Source of the DNA: Lentisphaeria bacterium
GTDB taxonomy: Bacteria > Verrucomicrobiota > Lentisphaeria > Victivallales > Victivallaceae
DNA length: 31,626 bases
Assembly (NCBI GenBank): GCA_018265615.1
Contig: JABLYX010000055.1
Span: 1-31,626 of the forward strand
Reading direction: 5' to 3'
This document shows positions 1-7,005 of the stretch, piece by piece (the stretch's first letter is position 1; every line of letters starts with the position of its first letter). The notes under the pieces were generated by a model. The model made no database searches. It saw nothing but the letters and a program-made list of their open reading frames with translations, and was not told the origin of the DNA. The position numbers and the translations under genes were made by a program.

Positions 1-84
1 TCATTCAGCGCTTTTGATTGGATAGTTACTAACTTTAAGATTGCAAATTAGTATTACACCAACAAAATGGTGGTGGGATTTTCG

Positions 85-115
85 TGGTACACATTTGGTA
101 CACAAATGATACACA
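85..115. repeat. Three direct repeats TGGTACACA, 11-bp period
   Basis: Copies start at 85 (TGGTACACA), 96 (TGGTACACA) and 107 (TGATACACA), exactly one helical turn apart, just upstream of an integrase remnant. The spacing places them on one face of the DNA, as expected for cooperative protein binding. They could be integrase arm-type sites or part of an attachment site. Their presence is seen directly; the function is inferred. Confidence 0.6.
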
Positions 116-119
116 AAAT

Positions 120-135
120 CCTCTGCCGACAGAGG
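120..135 (+). promoter_or_regulatory. Hairpin over the integrase-remnant ribosome binding site
   Basis: CCTCTG-CCGA-CAGAGG is a perfect 6-bp stem with a 4-nt loop. Its right arm contains the AGAGG that would serve as Shine-Dalgarno for the ATG at 144. Such an arrangement could hold down translation of the former integrase; the gene behind it is now broken. Confidence 0.35.
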
Positions 136-143
136 TGTAAAAA

Positions 144-588
144 ATGGAAAAGGATTACTTTCCCGACCAAAACGGAACGTTCTATTTCAGGATGAGGGTT
201 CCGGCGGTTTTCAGGAAACGGCTCGGCATATCCGAAATCCGGCATGTTCTCAAAGATTCCAACTTGAATACCGCCGCTCAAAAGAGTAAGTTACTCAGGA
301 AAGAACCGTCGGTGCTTCTCAAAAAAGCCATGAATGGGATGGTGAGCTTTTTCCGATAATCAGGCAGCTTTGCAATAGCATTCTCCGCAAAGATGAGTTT
401 GGGCGTAAAAGGATGCTTTCCCCTCCCCCGCTCCTTCTGCGGAATATTGCGAGGAGCACAGGACCATCATGCGTGGCTGTCATGAGAAACACAACACCAG
501 TCAATACCTTGCCGGAGAGCTGGTCGAATATGCAAAGCAGCTCAACCTTGACGGGGATTGGGATTTTTTTGAAATGTATCTCCCCTGA
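144..588 (+). pseudogene. Degraded tyrosine-integrase N-terminal region
   Basis: The first 60 or so residues (144-359) read like the N-terminal arm of phage-type site-specific integrases of the DUF6538 kind: an YFRMRVPAVFRKRLG segment, then an EIRHVLKDSNL strand and a helix rich in A, Q and K. The reading frame then breaks twice. A plausible continuation (EWDGELFPIIRQL) runs in the frame of position 332, and another (ELVEYAKQLNLDGDWDFFEM) in the frame of position 442, stopping at 588. No catalytic domain with the R-H-R-Y residues follows. It is therefore a truncated, frameshifted remnant, next to the TGGTACACA repeats and in sequence poorer in GC than the rest. It marks the left side as a former integration site. 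The family assignment rests on motif recall and is moderately sure; the broken state is clear from the three frames. Confidence 0.55.
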
Positions 589-616
589 TTCATATTGCCC
601 CGAATTGCCCCGAACT

Positions 617-833
617 TTACACAATCTGCTTGATCAATTCACGCCCGGTATTGCGATCCCGTTCCAATTCATAGCGGTATACTGACCACTTTGCAACATC
701 AATCGAGGAAACACGGCTGGCATCGAATTGCACGACAACACACTTCCTTGTCCATCTTCATTGCAGGCAATTCCGGCTGCAACGCCAGGATCGCCGTTGA
801 TGCTTTATCATTCGTTCTGAACCATTCAGCCAA
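617..833 (-). pseudogene. Decayed unknown ORF downstream of hxsC
   Basis: Read on the minus strand just after hxsC, one frame gives a natural-looking segment (MAEWFRTNDKASTAILALQ onward to MKMDK near 750) and then a neighbouring frame gives CVVVQFDASRVSSIDVAKW and on to ELIKQIV, ending at the TAA at 617-619. Joining the two needs a single frameshift near position 744. The segment after the shift is charged and protein-like rather than random. I do not recognise the family. The TTG at 833 is only a guess for the start; there is no clear Shine-Dalgarno sequence, and coupling to the end of hxsC would be needed. It may be the remains of a fifth gene of the hxs operon or of the neighbouring mobile element. 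Confidence 0.3.
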
Positions 834-840
834 CAGTGTT

Positions 841-1725
841 TCAATTATCTGCCTGTATCGGAAACAGCGCTCTGCTTTGCTTCCCCGATGTGGAGAAGAG
901 GCCGCCGCACTCATTGCGGCAGGCACATCCTGCGCAGCTGCCGGGGTAAAACACCTTCCAGTCAGAGATGGAGCGGCAGGCGTGGACACGCAAATTCGGC
1001 GTCAGCACACAATGCGGCAGATTAAATACGGCAACCGGCATTTCGCAATCGTCCAGCAGCTTCACAGCTTTCTCCAGTTCATCCCGGTATTCCACCGGAT
1101 CGACCCACACCTCGGCTTCATAACGCACGGCAAAACCGGTGAATTCGAGCCCCATAAAAATCACTGAACTGACGAACGGCAGGTTCCGGCAGATGAATTC
1201 CGCCATCTTCAACAGCCGGCGGCAGTTCATCTTCTGAATCACGATGCGCAGTTCGATTTCCACATCAAAGCAGGCGAGCCGATACAGGCCGCGCATAGTT
1301 TCGGACCAGGAGCCTTTCACCTGAGTAACCGCGTCATGGTCTCCGTGAAAATCCGAATGCAGCGGGATGCCGATCAGAAGCCGCCCGAGTTCCAGTCCGG
1401 TCAGTTTCCGCGCATATCCCGGGTCGGCAAATGCCCGCCCGTTGCTCAGGAGTTGAACAGCGGTCTCCGGCAGTTTCCGGTGAATCCGCTCCAAAAGCTC
1501 GAACAGCAGATCCCCCGCCAGGGTCGGTTCGCCTCCGGAAATTCCGATCACCGGCAGTTCCGGCGGAGCTTCCTCGAGCAATTCAATATTTTGCCGAAAG
1601 TGGAACTCGATGTCATTCCGTTCCAGCGGAGGCTGGGCGCACATGAGACAGCGGTTGTTGCACCGGGAGGTGACGAACAGCGTGTTGTCGTTCGAATGAA
1701 TGTCCCAACGGAATCGGCCGTTCAT
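841..1725 (-). CDS. hxsC: His-Xaa-Ser system radical SAM maturase HxsC
   Basis: This 294-residue radical SAM enzyme is the second of the paired enzymes of the Hxs system, thought to modify a target peptide in the cytoplasm using a [4Fe-4S] cluster and S-adenosylmethionine. The cluster-binding CxxxCxxC motif is C22-NNR-C26-LM-C29, and the SAM-contacting GGEP is at 64-67. A C-terminal cysteine group (C264, C267, C269, C273, followed by GG) suggests an auxiliary cluster. The ATG at 1725 overlaps the hxsB stop (TGATG), which favours it over an in-frame TTG three bases upstream. It is the last intact gene of the hxsADBC operon. No terminator is visible after it. The assignment rests on the sequence plus the order of four matching genes and is strong; the chemical reaction is not known. 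Confidence 0.9.
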   Translation of the reverse strand: MNGRFRWDIHSNDNTLFVTSRCNNRCLMCAQPPLERNDIEFHFRQNIELLEEAPPELPVIGISGGEPTLAGDLLFELLERIHRKLPETAVQLLSNGRAFADPGYARKLTGLELGRLLIGIPLHSDFHGDHDAVTQVKGSWSETMRGLYRLACFDVEIELRIVIQKMNCRRLLKMAEFICRNLPFVSSVIFMGLEFTGFAVRYEAEVWVDPVEYRDELEKAVKLLDDCEMPVAVFNLPHCVLTPNLRVHACRSISDWKVFYPGSCAGCACRNECGGLFSTSGKQSRALFPIQADN

Positions 1726-3140
1726 CAATCACCCTCCGCCAACCAATGCCGGAATACCGGCATGACCTCTTCTCCGCGTTCGTTCATCAGAGAAAAAAGA
1801 TGCTCGATGATCGCCGTGTATTTCCTGCAGAATCCCGACTCCGGGCGAAATCCATAACAGTCCTGCTGCATCGCGTAGTTGCGGACCGGATCCGCGCCGC
1901 AATAGCTTTGGAACGCACAGTCGGAGCACCCCGCCAGCCCCTCCGCCGCATTTACCTCTGCAAGCTCCCGCATCTTTTCTCCATGAAAAATCGTCTCATA
2001 CGGTTCCGATGAATCCCCCATCCGGAACCGGCAGTCTCCGCGGGCCGCCAGCATGCGCGATTCGTCGGAGGCGTACACACAGCCGTCGCAGTGGTAGACT
2101 GCCACGCCCGACATGATTCCGGACGGGGAACGCAAATCGACAAAACCGTCGGCAAACGGCGTCAGAATCCGCCGCAGGAACAGGAGCGTCAGTTCCTCCA
2201 CCAGCCCTGTCCCGGCCCGATTCAGGGCGATGATGTAATCGAGCGCTTCCCGGTAGAATGCGATGAACTTCTCATGGTATTGCCCCCAGTCAACCTCCCG
2301 GGCGGCCAGTCCGTACGGATTCAGCGCGCGCAGGAAGATGGAGCGGAATCCCTGCTCGAGATAGGAGTCGACAATTCCCCGCGGATCGGACAGCGACGCC
2401 ACGGAAGCCGTCATCAGCGCCGATACCCGGTCATGCCCCAACCATTCGCGCGCCCGGGCGATTCCGGCGGTCACCCGGGCAAAGCTGTCCGCGCGCCCCC
2501 GATTGCGGTTGTGGAGGGATTCCGGGCCGTCGAGCGAGGTGGAGATCAGCACACGGTATTGCCGGCAAAGCTCCAGCACTTCGTCAGAGAGTTCCACGCA
2601 ATTTGTACAGAGCACATAAGTGAGTTCCTTCCCCTGCTCCGTTTTTTTGCGCTCAGCCGTTTCGAGCGCCAGCCGCAGCAGTCCGGGCGCCAGCGTGGGT
2701 TCTCCGCCCTGAAACTCCATGGTCAATGAACTTGACGGACTGTGGAACATCAGGTCTATCGACCGCAGCAGCGCGGCTTCCGGCATATCGCATCCAACGG
2801 CGTCATGGTCCCGGCTCAACGCCTGACAGTAGGTGCAATTCTGGTTGCACCGCAATGTGAGAACAAAAATATGCAGAGTCGTGAATTCATTCAGAAACGC
2901 CTTCCGGGTGCGCAGCCGCACCGCATACAGATCGAGCCACTCCGGAACCGGGGCTTCACTGATGAAAAAGGAGGCGCTCAGGTCTTTATACAGTTCTTCC
3001 TCCGGCGAAACCCGCCGGTTCACGATCCGTTCGACGGTTCCGGGCGGAACAATCAGAAAATCACCGGCCTCATTAACCAGCAGTTCCCGCCCGCTCAGGC
3101 GCCGGAACCGGAACGGCATGAGAAAGTACCCGCCGTTCAT
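1725..3140 (-). CDS. hxsB: His-Xaa-Ser system radical SAM maturase HxsB
   Basis: A 471-residue radical SAM protein with an N-terminal extension of about 90 residues before the core. The cluster motif is C98-NQN-C102-TY-C105, and the GGEP motif lies at 145-148 (EFQGGEPTL). The middle has the SLDGPE motif typical of peptide-modifying (anSME/SPASM-like) enzymes, and the C-terminal 100 residues carry many cysteines (CDGCVY, GCSDCAFQSYCG, DCYGF, FCRKY) able to hold extra iron-sulfur clusters. These traits fit enzymes acting on ribosomally made peptides; the expected substrate is the H-X-S region of HxsA. The ATG overlaps the hxsD stop (ATGA), so translation is coupled. Size and layout match the HxsB family. 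The product formed is unknown. Confidence 0.92.
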   Translation of the reverse strand: MNGGYFLMPFRFRRLSGRELLVNEAGDFLIVPPGTVERIVNRRVSPEEELYKDLSASFFISEAPVPEWLDLYAVRLRTRKAFLNEFTTLHIFVLTLRCNQNCTYCQALSRDHDAVGCDMPEAALLRSIDLMFHSPSSSLTMEFQGGEPTLAPGLLRLALETAERKKTEQGKELTYVLCTNCVELSDEVLELCRQYRVLISTSLDGPESLHNRNRGRADSFARVTAGIARAREWLGHDRVSALMTASVASLSDPRGIVDSYLEQGFRSIFLRALNPYGLAAREVDWGQYHEKFIAFYREALDYIIALNRAGTGLVEELTLLFLRRILTPFADGFVDLRSPSGIMSGVAVYHCDGCVYASDESRMLAARGDCRFRMGDSSEPYETIFHGEKMRELAEVNAAEGLAGCSDCAFQSYCGADPVRNYAMQQDCYGFRPESGFCRKYTAIIEHLFSLMNERGEEVMPVFRHWLAEGD

Positions 3141-3484
3141 TGCGTTTCCCCGTCCCCGTCCGGCTCCTCGAAGTCGGCGAACGCCTTCACATAAAGAATC
3201 GTGCGGATGTCCCGCGTCTCCCGCTCGATGATCTCCCGCAGTTTACAGTCGATAAAATCCCGGTTCAGACGCTCCTGAAGCGCCGCCAGCTCCTCCTGTG
3301 AAATTTCGCCCGCCTTCCGGTGCAGGGTGATGTGCAGAAGACCGTCAGGGAGGGTGTTCCGCCCGATGAGATAGTCCGGCACCAGCCAGTACAGCACACG
3401 TGAAATCACCGCGTCGCCGTAAATCGACGGATCAACCTCCAGACTGACGGTTGCCGGATCCACCCGGCACAGTCCGCCCGTCAC
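3137..3484 (-). CDS. hxsD: His-Xaa-Ser system small protein HxsD
   Basis: A 115-residue protein starting at a GTG (3484-3482) whose bases overlap the hxsA stop (GTGA); the longer open frame further upstream is only the shadow of hxsA. It has an N-terminal strand pair around VSLEVDPSIYGDAVISRVLY, a short LLHITLHRK strand, and a long charged helix ending in an acidic tail. It has no cysteines in metal-binding spacing. HxsD is the constant fourth member of the Hxs gene set and has no proven function. A role as precursor-binding partner of the maturases, like other small helpers of radical SAM peptide systems, is inference. Position between hxsA and hxsB and the overlaps on both sides support the call. 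Confidence 0.85.
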   Translation of the reverse strand: MTGGLCRVDPATVSLEVDPSIYGDAVISRVLYWLVPDYLIGRNTLPDGLLHITLHRKAGEISQEELAALQERLNRDFIDCKLREIIERETRDIRTILYVKAFADFEEPDGDGETQ

Positions 3485-4593
3485 TTTGCGGCTCCTTCTT
3501 CTTTCTGCTTCAGCCACCCGAGCAGCCGGGCATCGGCCTTCCCGGCCGCGGCAAGTCCCGCGGCCTTCCGGGCTCGGAGGATGGCACTCCGGACAACCGG
3601 CGTTCCGATCACCGTACCGGAATTGTTTTTCACAAGGTCGCGTTCCGAAAGATACCCCCGAGCAGCCAGCAGCCGCAGGAGTTCGCTCCACTCCCAGCCT
3701 TTCATGCCGTTCCGGCAATCGGCGGCCTCTGCCAGCTCGTCGGCTTTCAATCCGGTTTCAATGCCGACAAGCGCAACTGCCTCCATCATCTTCGGGGTGC
3801 AAAGCGGCTTGCCGGATGCATCATTTTTCAGGTCGGTTTCTGTCATATATCCGTATTCCACCAGAAATCCGGAGAGCACGGCGACCCGGTCCGGATTGAT
3901 CAGGTCCCACAGCTTCAGGGCCTTTACAGTCGTACTGCCGGCAAAACCGTCCGGATAGAGGCCGCACGCCTGCTGAAACAGCTTCAGGGCGGCAACCGCC
4001 CCGCTGTCGAAAACAACTTCGCCGGAGCTGTTTTTCATAACCGCAGAATCGGAGAAAAAACCGTGCTTAACCAGAAGCCTCACCAACTCGGCGACATCCG
4101 CACCGTAATATCCGGCCTGAATTCCGCGCTCTCCCAGGGCGTAACGACGTGCAGCGACAGGCCGGGAAGCCGGCTTCTCCTCCGGAACCGGATCCGGGCT
4201 GACCGGTCGTGTCAACGGCCGCGGGGTCGAGTTGGGAACCGGCCTCGGAGTCAGCTGCGGAATCGGAGCCGGCAGCGGAGTCGGAGCGGGAGGAGACGGC
4301 GGCACATAGTAGCGCCCTCCACCACCGCCGCTGCCTGAGCGATGCGACGAGTGAGACGAATGCGAACTGTGACTGCTGTGGCTGCGGTGCGCGGAGAGCA
4401 CCAGAGAGCCCTTGCCGTGACGCGCCAGAATCAGGGAGTCGGATGTATTTTTCTTCTGTCTGCTCCGGTCTTCCGTATAACTGCTGCCGGAAAAAACCGG
4501 ACTGGCGACTGCCTCCTGACCATAGGTATTGACCAGAGACGCCACGGAAGTCAGCAGAATCCCCTTCAGAATCTTGTGAAATTTCAGCTTCAT
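3481..4593 (-). CDS. hxsA: His-Xaa-Ser repeat protein HxsA (radical SAM target)
   Basis: A 370-residue protein and the presumed substrate of HxsB/HxsC. Residues 1-30 look like a signal peptide (MKLKFHKILK followed by a hydrophobic stretch), so export is expected. Residues 69-86 are six H-X-S triplets in a row (HRS, four HSS, HRS), followed by a glycine run and RYYV. Residues 98-142 are a Pro/Thr linker with PXP repeats. The C-terminal 220 residues hold about three related units of 65-75 residues, each with a GYY/GFF/GYM/GYL turn followed by a (K)N-x-S-G segment; these resemble peptidoglycan-binding repeats, so the modified part may be tethered at the cell wall. The H-R-S-H-S-S pattern is the signature of HxsA. 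It is the first gene of the operon; only a weak Shine-Dalgarno precedes the ATG. What the modification does is unknown. Confidence 0.92.
   Translation of the reverse strand: MKLKFHKILKGILLTSVASLVNTYGQEAVASPVFSGSSYTEDRSRQKKNTSDSLILARHGKGSLVLSAHRSHSSHSSHSSHSSHRSGSGGGGGRYYVPPSPPAPTPLPAPIPQLTPRPVPNSTPRPLTRPVSPDPVPEEKPASRPVAARRYALGERGIQAGYYGADVAELVRLLVKHGFFSDSAVMKNSSGEVVFDSGAVAALKLFQQACGLYPDGFAGSTTVKALKLWDLINPDRVAVLSGFLVEYGYMTETDLKNDASGKPLCTPKMMEAVALVGIETGLKADELAEAADCRNGMKGWEWSELLRLLAARGYLSERDLVKNNSGTVIGTPVVRSAILRARKAAGLAAAGKADARLLGWLKQKEEGAAK
4336..4389 (-). repeat. hxsA: Codon block for six His-Xaa-Ser triplets
   Basis: The 54 bases encode HRS-HSS-HSS-HSS-HSS-HRS. Serine is spelled with AGC, AGT, TCG, TCT and TCA, and histidine with both CAC and CAT, so the protein repeat is exact while the DNA repeat is scrambled. 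This points to selection on the peptide and against slippage. It is the likely site of radical SAM modification. Confidence 0.85.
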
Positions 4594-4899
4594 TGAACCC
4601 GCACGCCGCTTATCGTTTCCGAATAATCATCATCCTTTATAAGATGATGCTGAAAATAGAAAAATCAAGGGTATTTATTCAAAATCAATAGAAACTGACA
4701 CTTTAAACAGGCTTATAACAGCAATTTATCATTTATTGCCCTCTCTTTTTATTTCATTTCGGATTCTGCCGACAGCATCAGAGAAGCAGCGATACTCTTA
4801 AATCCGGCAGACTGAATGCGACAGGCAGGTTTTCAGGAGGGTGCGTTTTCTTTTCCAATTTTCAATATCGAAAAAAGTGAAAATTTTTACTTTTACCTC
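4594..4899. promoter_or_regulatory. AT-rich divergent spacer between hxsA and the LacI gene
   Basis: No gene is seen here. Base composition is clearly AT-richer than on either side, as expected for promoters of divergent genes. For hxsA I find no convincing -35/-10 pair at standard spacing; TTGAAT and TATTTT with an 18-bp spacer on the minus strand is the best weak candidate. The inverted repeat at 4628-4649 lies between that candidate and hxsA. Confidence 0.5.
4628..4649. promoter_or_regulatory. Inverted repeat upstream of hxsA
   Basis: CATCATC-CTTTATAA-GATGATG is a perfect 7-bp inverted repeat with an 8-nt centre, 35 bp upstream of the hxsA start. It could be an operator for hxs expression or a leader hairpin. 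There is no U-tract, so it is not a terminator. Confidence 0.35.
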
Positions 4900-4928
4900 T
4901 TGCTTTTTACCATGAAATCTGGTATAAT
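4900..4928 (+). promoter_or_regulatory. Sigma-70-type promoter of the LacI operon
   Basis: TTGCTT (4900-4905), a 17-bp spacer, and a consensus TATAAT (4923-4928), 44 bp before the regulator start. It drives the regulator and probably the row of carbohydrate genes behind it. Confidence 0.7.
4908..4924. promoter_or_regulatory. Possible autoregulatory operator in the LacI promoter
   Basis: TACCA-N7-TGGTA is an inverted repeat lying in the spacer and reaching into the -10 box, where a bound repressor would block RNA polymerase. LacI-family proteins bind such palindromes, often in their own promoters. The arms are short, so chance is possible. Confidence 0.35.
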
Positions 4929-4972
4929 TATCCACAGTGCTACAACGATGAAGCAAAAAATGAGAATCAGGA

Positions 4973-5986
4973 ATGGTCAGGAAGAATTCAACAGTAACTC
5001 TGAAGGATATCGCGCAGGAGCTGGGGCTGTCGGTCAAAGCGGTTTCGACCGGGCTGAACAACACCGGGCGCCTGTCGCCCGAAACCCGCAGGAAAATTCA
5101 GGAGGCCGCCCGCAGAATGGGGTATACTCCGAATGTCGCGGCCCGCTCGCTGGTCACCCATCGCAGCAGCTTCATCGGGGTGTTGGTGCCGTACCTGAAC
5201 AGCAGCTTTTTCGGCAACATCATCGCCGGTATCGAGGAGGTGGCGGGAGAGCACGATTTCACGCTGCTGCTCGATTCGCTGGATTTCGATGAAAACCGGC
5301 AGCAGCGGGTGCTGTCGCGGCTGATGCAGCGCAATGTGGACGGCATCATCCTGTATCCGCAGCGCCATCAGCTCGGATTGGCGGAGAGCCTGAAAGAGAT
5401 CGGCGTTCCGGTGATTCAGGTGATGAACCATTTTCCTGAATTCGGCGAATACGCGGTCACGGTGGACAACCTGACCGGCGGCCGCGAAGCCACCGAGCAC
5501 CTGATCGGACTCGGCCACCGGAAGATCGGCTTTATCGCTCACGACGACGAATCGCCTGAGCTGGTCGCGCGCCATCACGGCTTCGACGCCGCAATGTGTG
5601 CCCACAACCTGGAAACGGAGCGCTGCTTCTGCGGATGCTTCATGTCGATCGAAGCCGGGCGCGAGGCGGCACTGGAGCTGTTGACCGGACATCCCGGAAT
5701 AACCGCTCTCTTCGCCGCGTCAGATGTGGCGGCGCTGGGGGCGATTCAGGCCGCGCTGGAACTGGGGCGCAGGATTCCGGAGGAACTGGCGATCATCGGC
5801 TTCGACGACCTGGAGATCGCGGCCAAGCAGATGGTCTATCCGCTGAGTACGATGGCGCAGCCCAAGGAGCAGATCGGGCAGCTGGCGGCCCGGATGATGC
5901 TGGACCTTTTCGCCGGAAAACCTGTGAAATCCCAGCAGCTGAACGCTCCGCTGGTGGTCAGAAAAACGACGCAGATCTCTCGATAA
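4973..5986 (+). CDS. LacI-family transcriptional regulator
   Basis: A 337-residue regulator with the standard family layout. Residues 8-27 (VTLKDIAQELGLSVKAVSTG) form the helix-turn-helix, followed by the hinge helix (TPNVAARSLVTHRS) that inserts into operator DNA. A periplasmic-binding-protein-like sugar-sensing domain follows, with motifs IGVLVPYLNSSFFGNII, DGIILYP, HRKIGFIAH, ALFAASDVAALGAI and IIGFDDLEIA. It should bind a sugar or oligosaccharide and control the adjacent genes. It is the first gene of a plus-strand row, 16 bp ahead of the next one, so it is probably co-transcribed with its own targets. The AGGA directly before the ATG is unusually close for a Shine-Dalgarno, but no better in-frame start exists. 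Ligand unknown. Confidence 0.93.
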   Translation: MVRKNSTVTLKDIAQELGLSVKAVSTGLNNTGRLSPETRRKIQEAARRMGYTPNVAARSLVTHRSSFIGVLVPYLNSSFFGNIIAGIEEVAGEHDFTLLLDSLDFDENRQQRVLSRLMQRNVDGIILYPQRHQLGLAESLKEIGVPVIQVMNHFPEFGEYAVTVDNLTGGREATEHLIGLGHRKIGFIAHDDESPELVARHHGFDAAMCAHNLETERCFCGCFMSIEAGREAALELLTGHPGITALFAASDVAALGAIQAALELGRRIPEELAIIGFDDLEIAAKQMVYPLSTMAQPKEQIGQLAARMMLDLFAGKPVKSQQLNAPLVVRKTTQISR

Positions 5987-6002
5987 TCAAGGAGTTGCAA
6001 TC

Positions 6003-6959
6003 ATGAAAAGAAGATGGCTTCCGATGCTGCTGATGCCGCTGCTGCTGGCGGCGGAGGACTTTGAAACTTATCCGGATGCAGCCGCGCTGCGGCAGGTCTG
6101 GCAGGAATTCGATGCGGGCAATCCCGCGCCGGAGACGGTCGGGATCGGCACTCTGAACGGCAAAGCGATGCAGGTGACGGCGGCGCGCGACTACTCCATT
6201 CTCTGCCGGGAGCTGGCAAATCCGCTCGGCGCGAAAGCCGCCGGAGTGAAGCTGACCGTGAAAGGAAACGCCGCGAACCCGGCGGATGCGGTGCTGACCG
6301 TGGCGGTGCGTGCCGAAAAGGGCGGCGCCGATCTCGGGCGCATGGTGATTCCGCTGCGCTCCGGCGAAGCACAGACGGTCACGGTTCCGGCAGCCGGACT
6401 CGGCAAACTGGGAAAATTTGCGGTGCTGCTGATGTTCAACAAGACCGGCGCTTCCCTGACGGCGACCGTCGACGATGTGGCCGTCGCCGCGGCGGAGCTG
6501 CTGCCGGTGGACGGTTTCACGCAGGCCGCCGACAGCGCGGCGCTGCAACAGGCGTGGCCGGGCTTTGATGCCGGAAATCCCGGTCCGGAGCAAATGGAGC
6601 TTGTGACCGTCAGCGGCAGGCCGGCGATGCGCTGCGCGACCGGGAACCGGACCTATGCGGCGGTGAAGCATGCGGTGAAGAATCCGGCTCCGGGCAGAGC
6701 GTCGGGGCTGCTGATCCGGTTGGCGGGGGTTCCCGGCAACGCGAAGTCCGGCGTGATCGTATTCGGGGCGCGCCGCGACGAAGGGCAGCCGAACTTTGCC
6801 GAAATGCAGATCGTGCCGACGGAGAAGACGGGGGAGTATGTGTTGAATTCTCCCGAATTCGCGAAGCTGGACCGGTTCCTGATCGTGATTTCGTTTCACA
6901 AGACGGCGGGACAGTTCAATGTAACGGTGGAAGAGGTGGCGCTTCAGTGTCTGAACTGA
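6003..6959 (+). CDS. Secreted protein with two tandem beta-sandwich-like domains
   Basis: A 318-residue protein with a short signal peptide (RRWLPMLLMPLLLAA, cleavage near 17) and two homologous halves, about residues 18-164 and 169-317. Each half starts with a matching motif (EDFETYPDAAALRQVW..FDAGNPAPE and VDGFTQAADSAALQQAW..FDAGNPGPE), continues with an NGKAM/SGRPAM strand and ends with a FNKTGASLTATVDDV / FHKTAGQFNVTVEEV hairpin. The pattern of strands suggests a jelly-roll carbohydrate-binding fold, but I cannot name a family. The same domain heads the protein at 12758-14701 in the same gene row. There are no catalytic motifs. AAGGAG precedes the ATG. A role in holding a polysaccharide at the cell surface is inference from context. 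Confidence 0.75.
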   Translation: MKRRWLPMLLMPLLLAAEDFETYPDAAALRQVWQEFDAGNPAPETVGIGTLNGKAMQVTAARDYSILCRELANPLGAKAAGVKLTVKGNAANPADAVLTVAVRAEKGGADLGRMVIPLRSGEAQTVTVPAAGLGKLGKFAVLLMFNKTGASLTATVDDVAVAAAELLPVDGFTQAADSAALQQAWPGFDAGNPGPEQMELVTVSGRPAMRCATGNRTYAAVKHAVKNPAPGRASGLLIRLAGVPGNAKSGVIVFGARRDEGQPNFAEMQIVPTEKTGEYVLNSPEFAKLDRFLIVISFHKTAGQFNVTVEEVALQCLN

Positions 6960-6970
6960 AATGACTCCGG

Positions 6971-6994
6971 AGCGGGGACGGGTCTCCGCTTTTT
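6971..6994 (+). terminator. Terminator or attenuator inside the carbohydrate operon
   Basis: AGCGGGGA-CGGG-TCTCCGCT forms an 8-bp stem (one G-U pair) with a tetraloop, followed at once by five T. It lies 11 bp after the stop of the secreted protein gene and before the prepilin gene. As a partial terminator it would lower expression of the downstream genes relative to the first two, or separate two transcription units. Confidence 0.65.
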
Positions 6995-7005
6995 CAGGAA
7001 ACATC

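Noticed and set aside
691..1167. A 158-residue plus-strand open frame opposite hxsC.
   Set aside because: It is antisense to hxsC and to the decayed ORF, has low-quality composition and no ribosome binding site or recognisable motif.
3137..3718. A longer 193-residue form of HxsD starting inside hxsA.
   Set aside because: The extra N-terminal 78 residues are a shadow of hxsA; the GTG overlapping the hxsA stop gives a protein of normal HxsD length.
122..4775. The 11-mer TCTGCCGACAG occurs at 122-132 and again at 4765-4775, flanking the integrase remnant and the hxs genes like a pair of attachment sites.
   Set aside because: Many 11-base matches are expected by chance in a window of this length, and the similarity does not extend beyond 11 bases.
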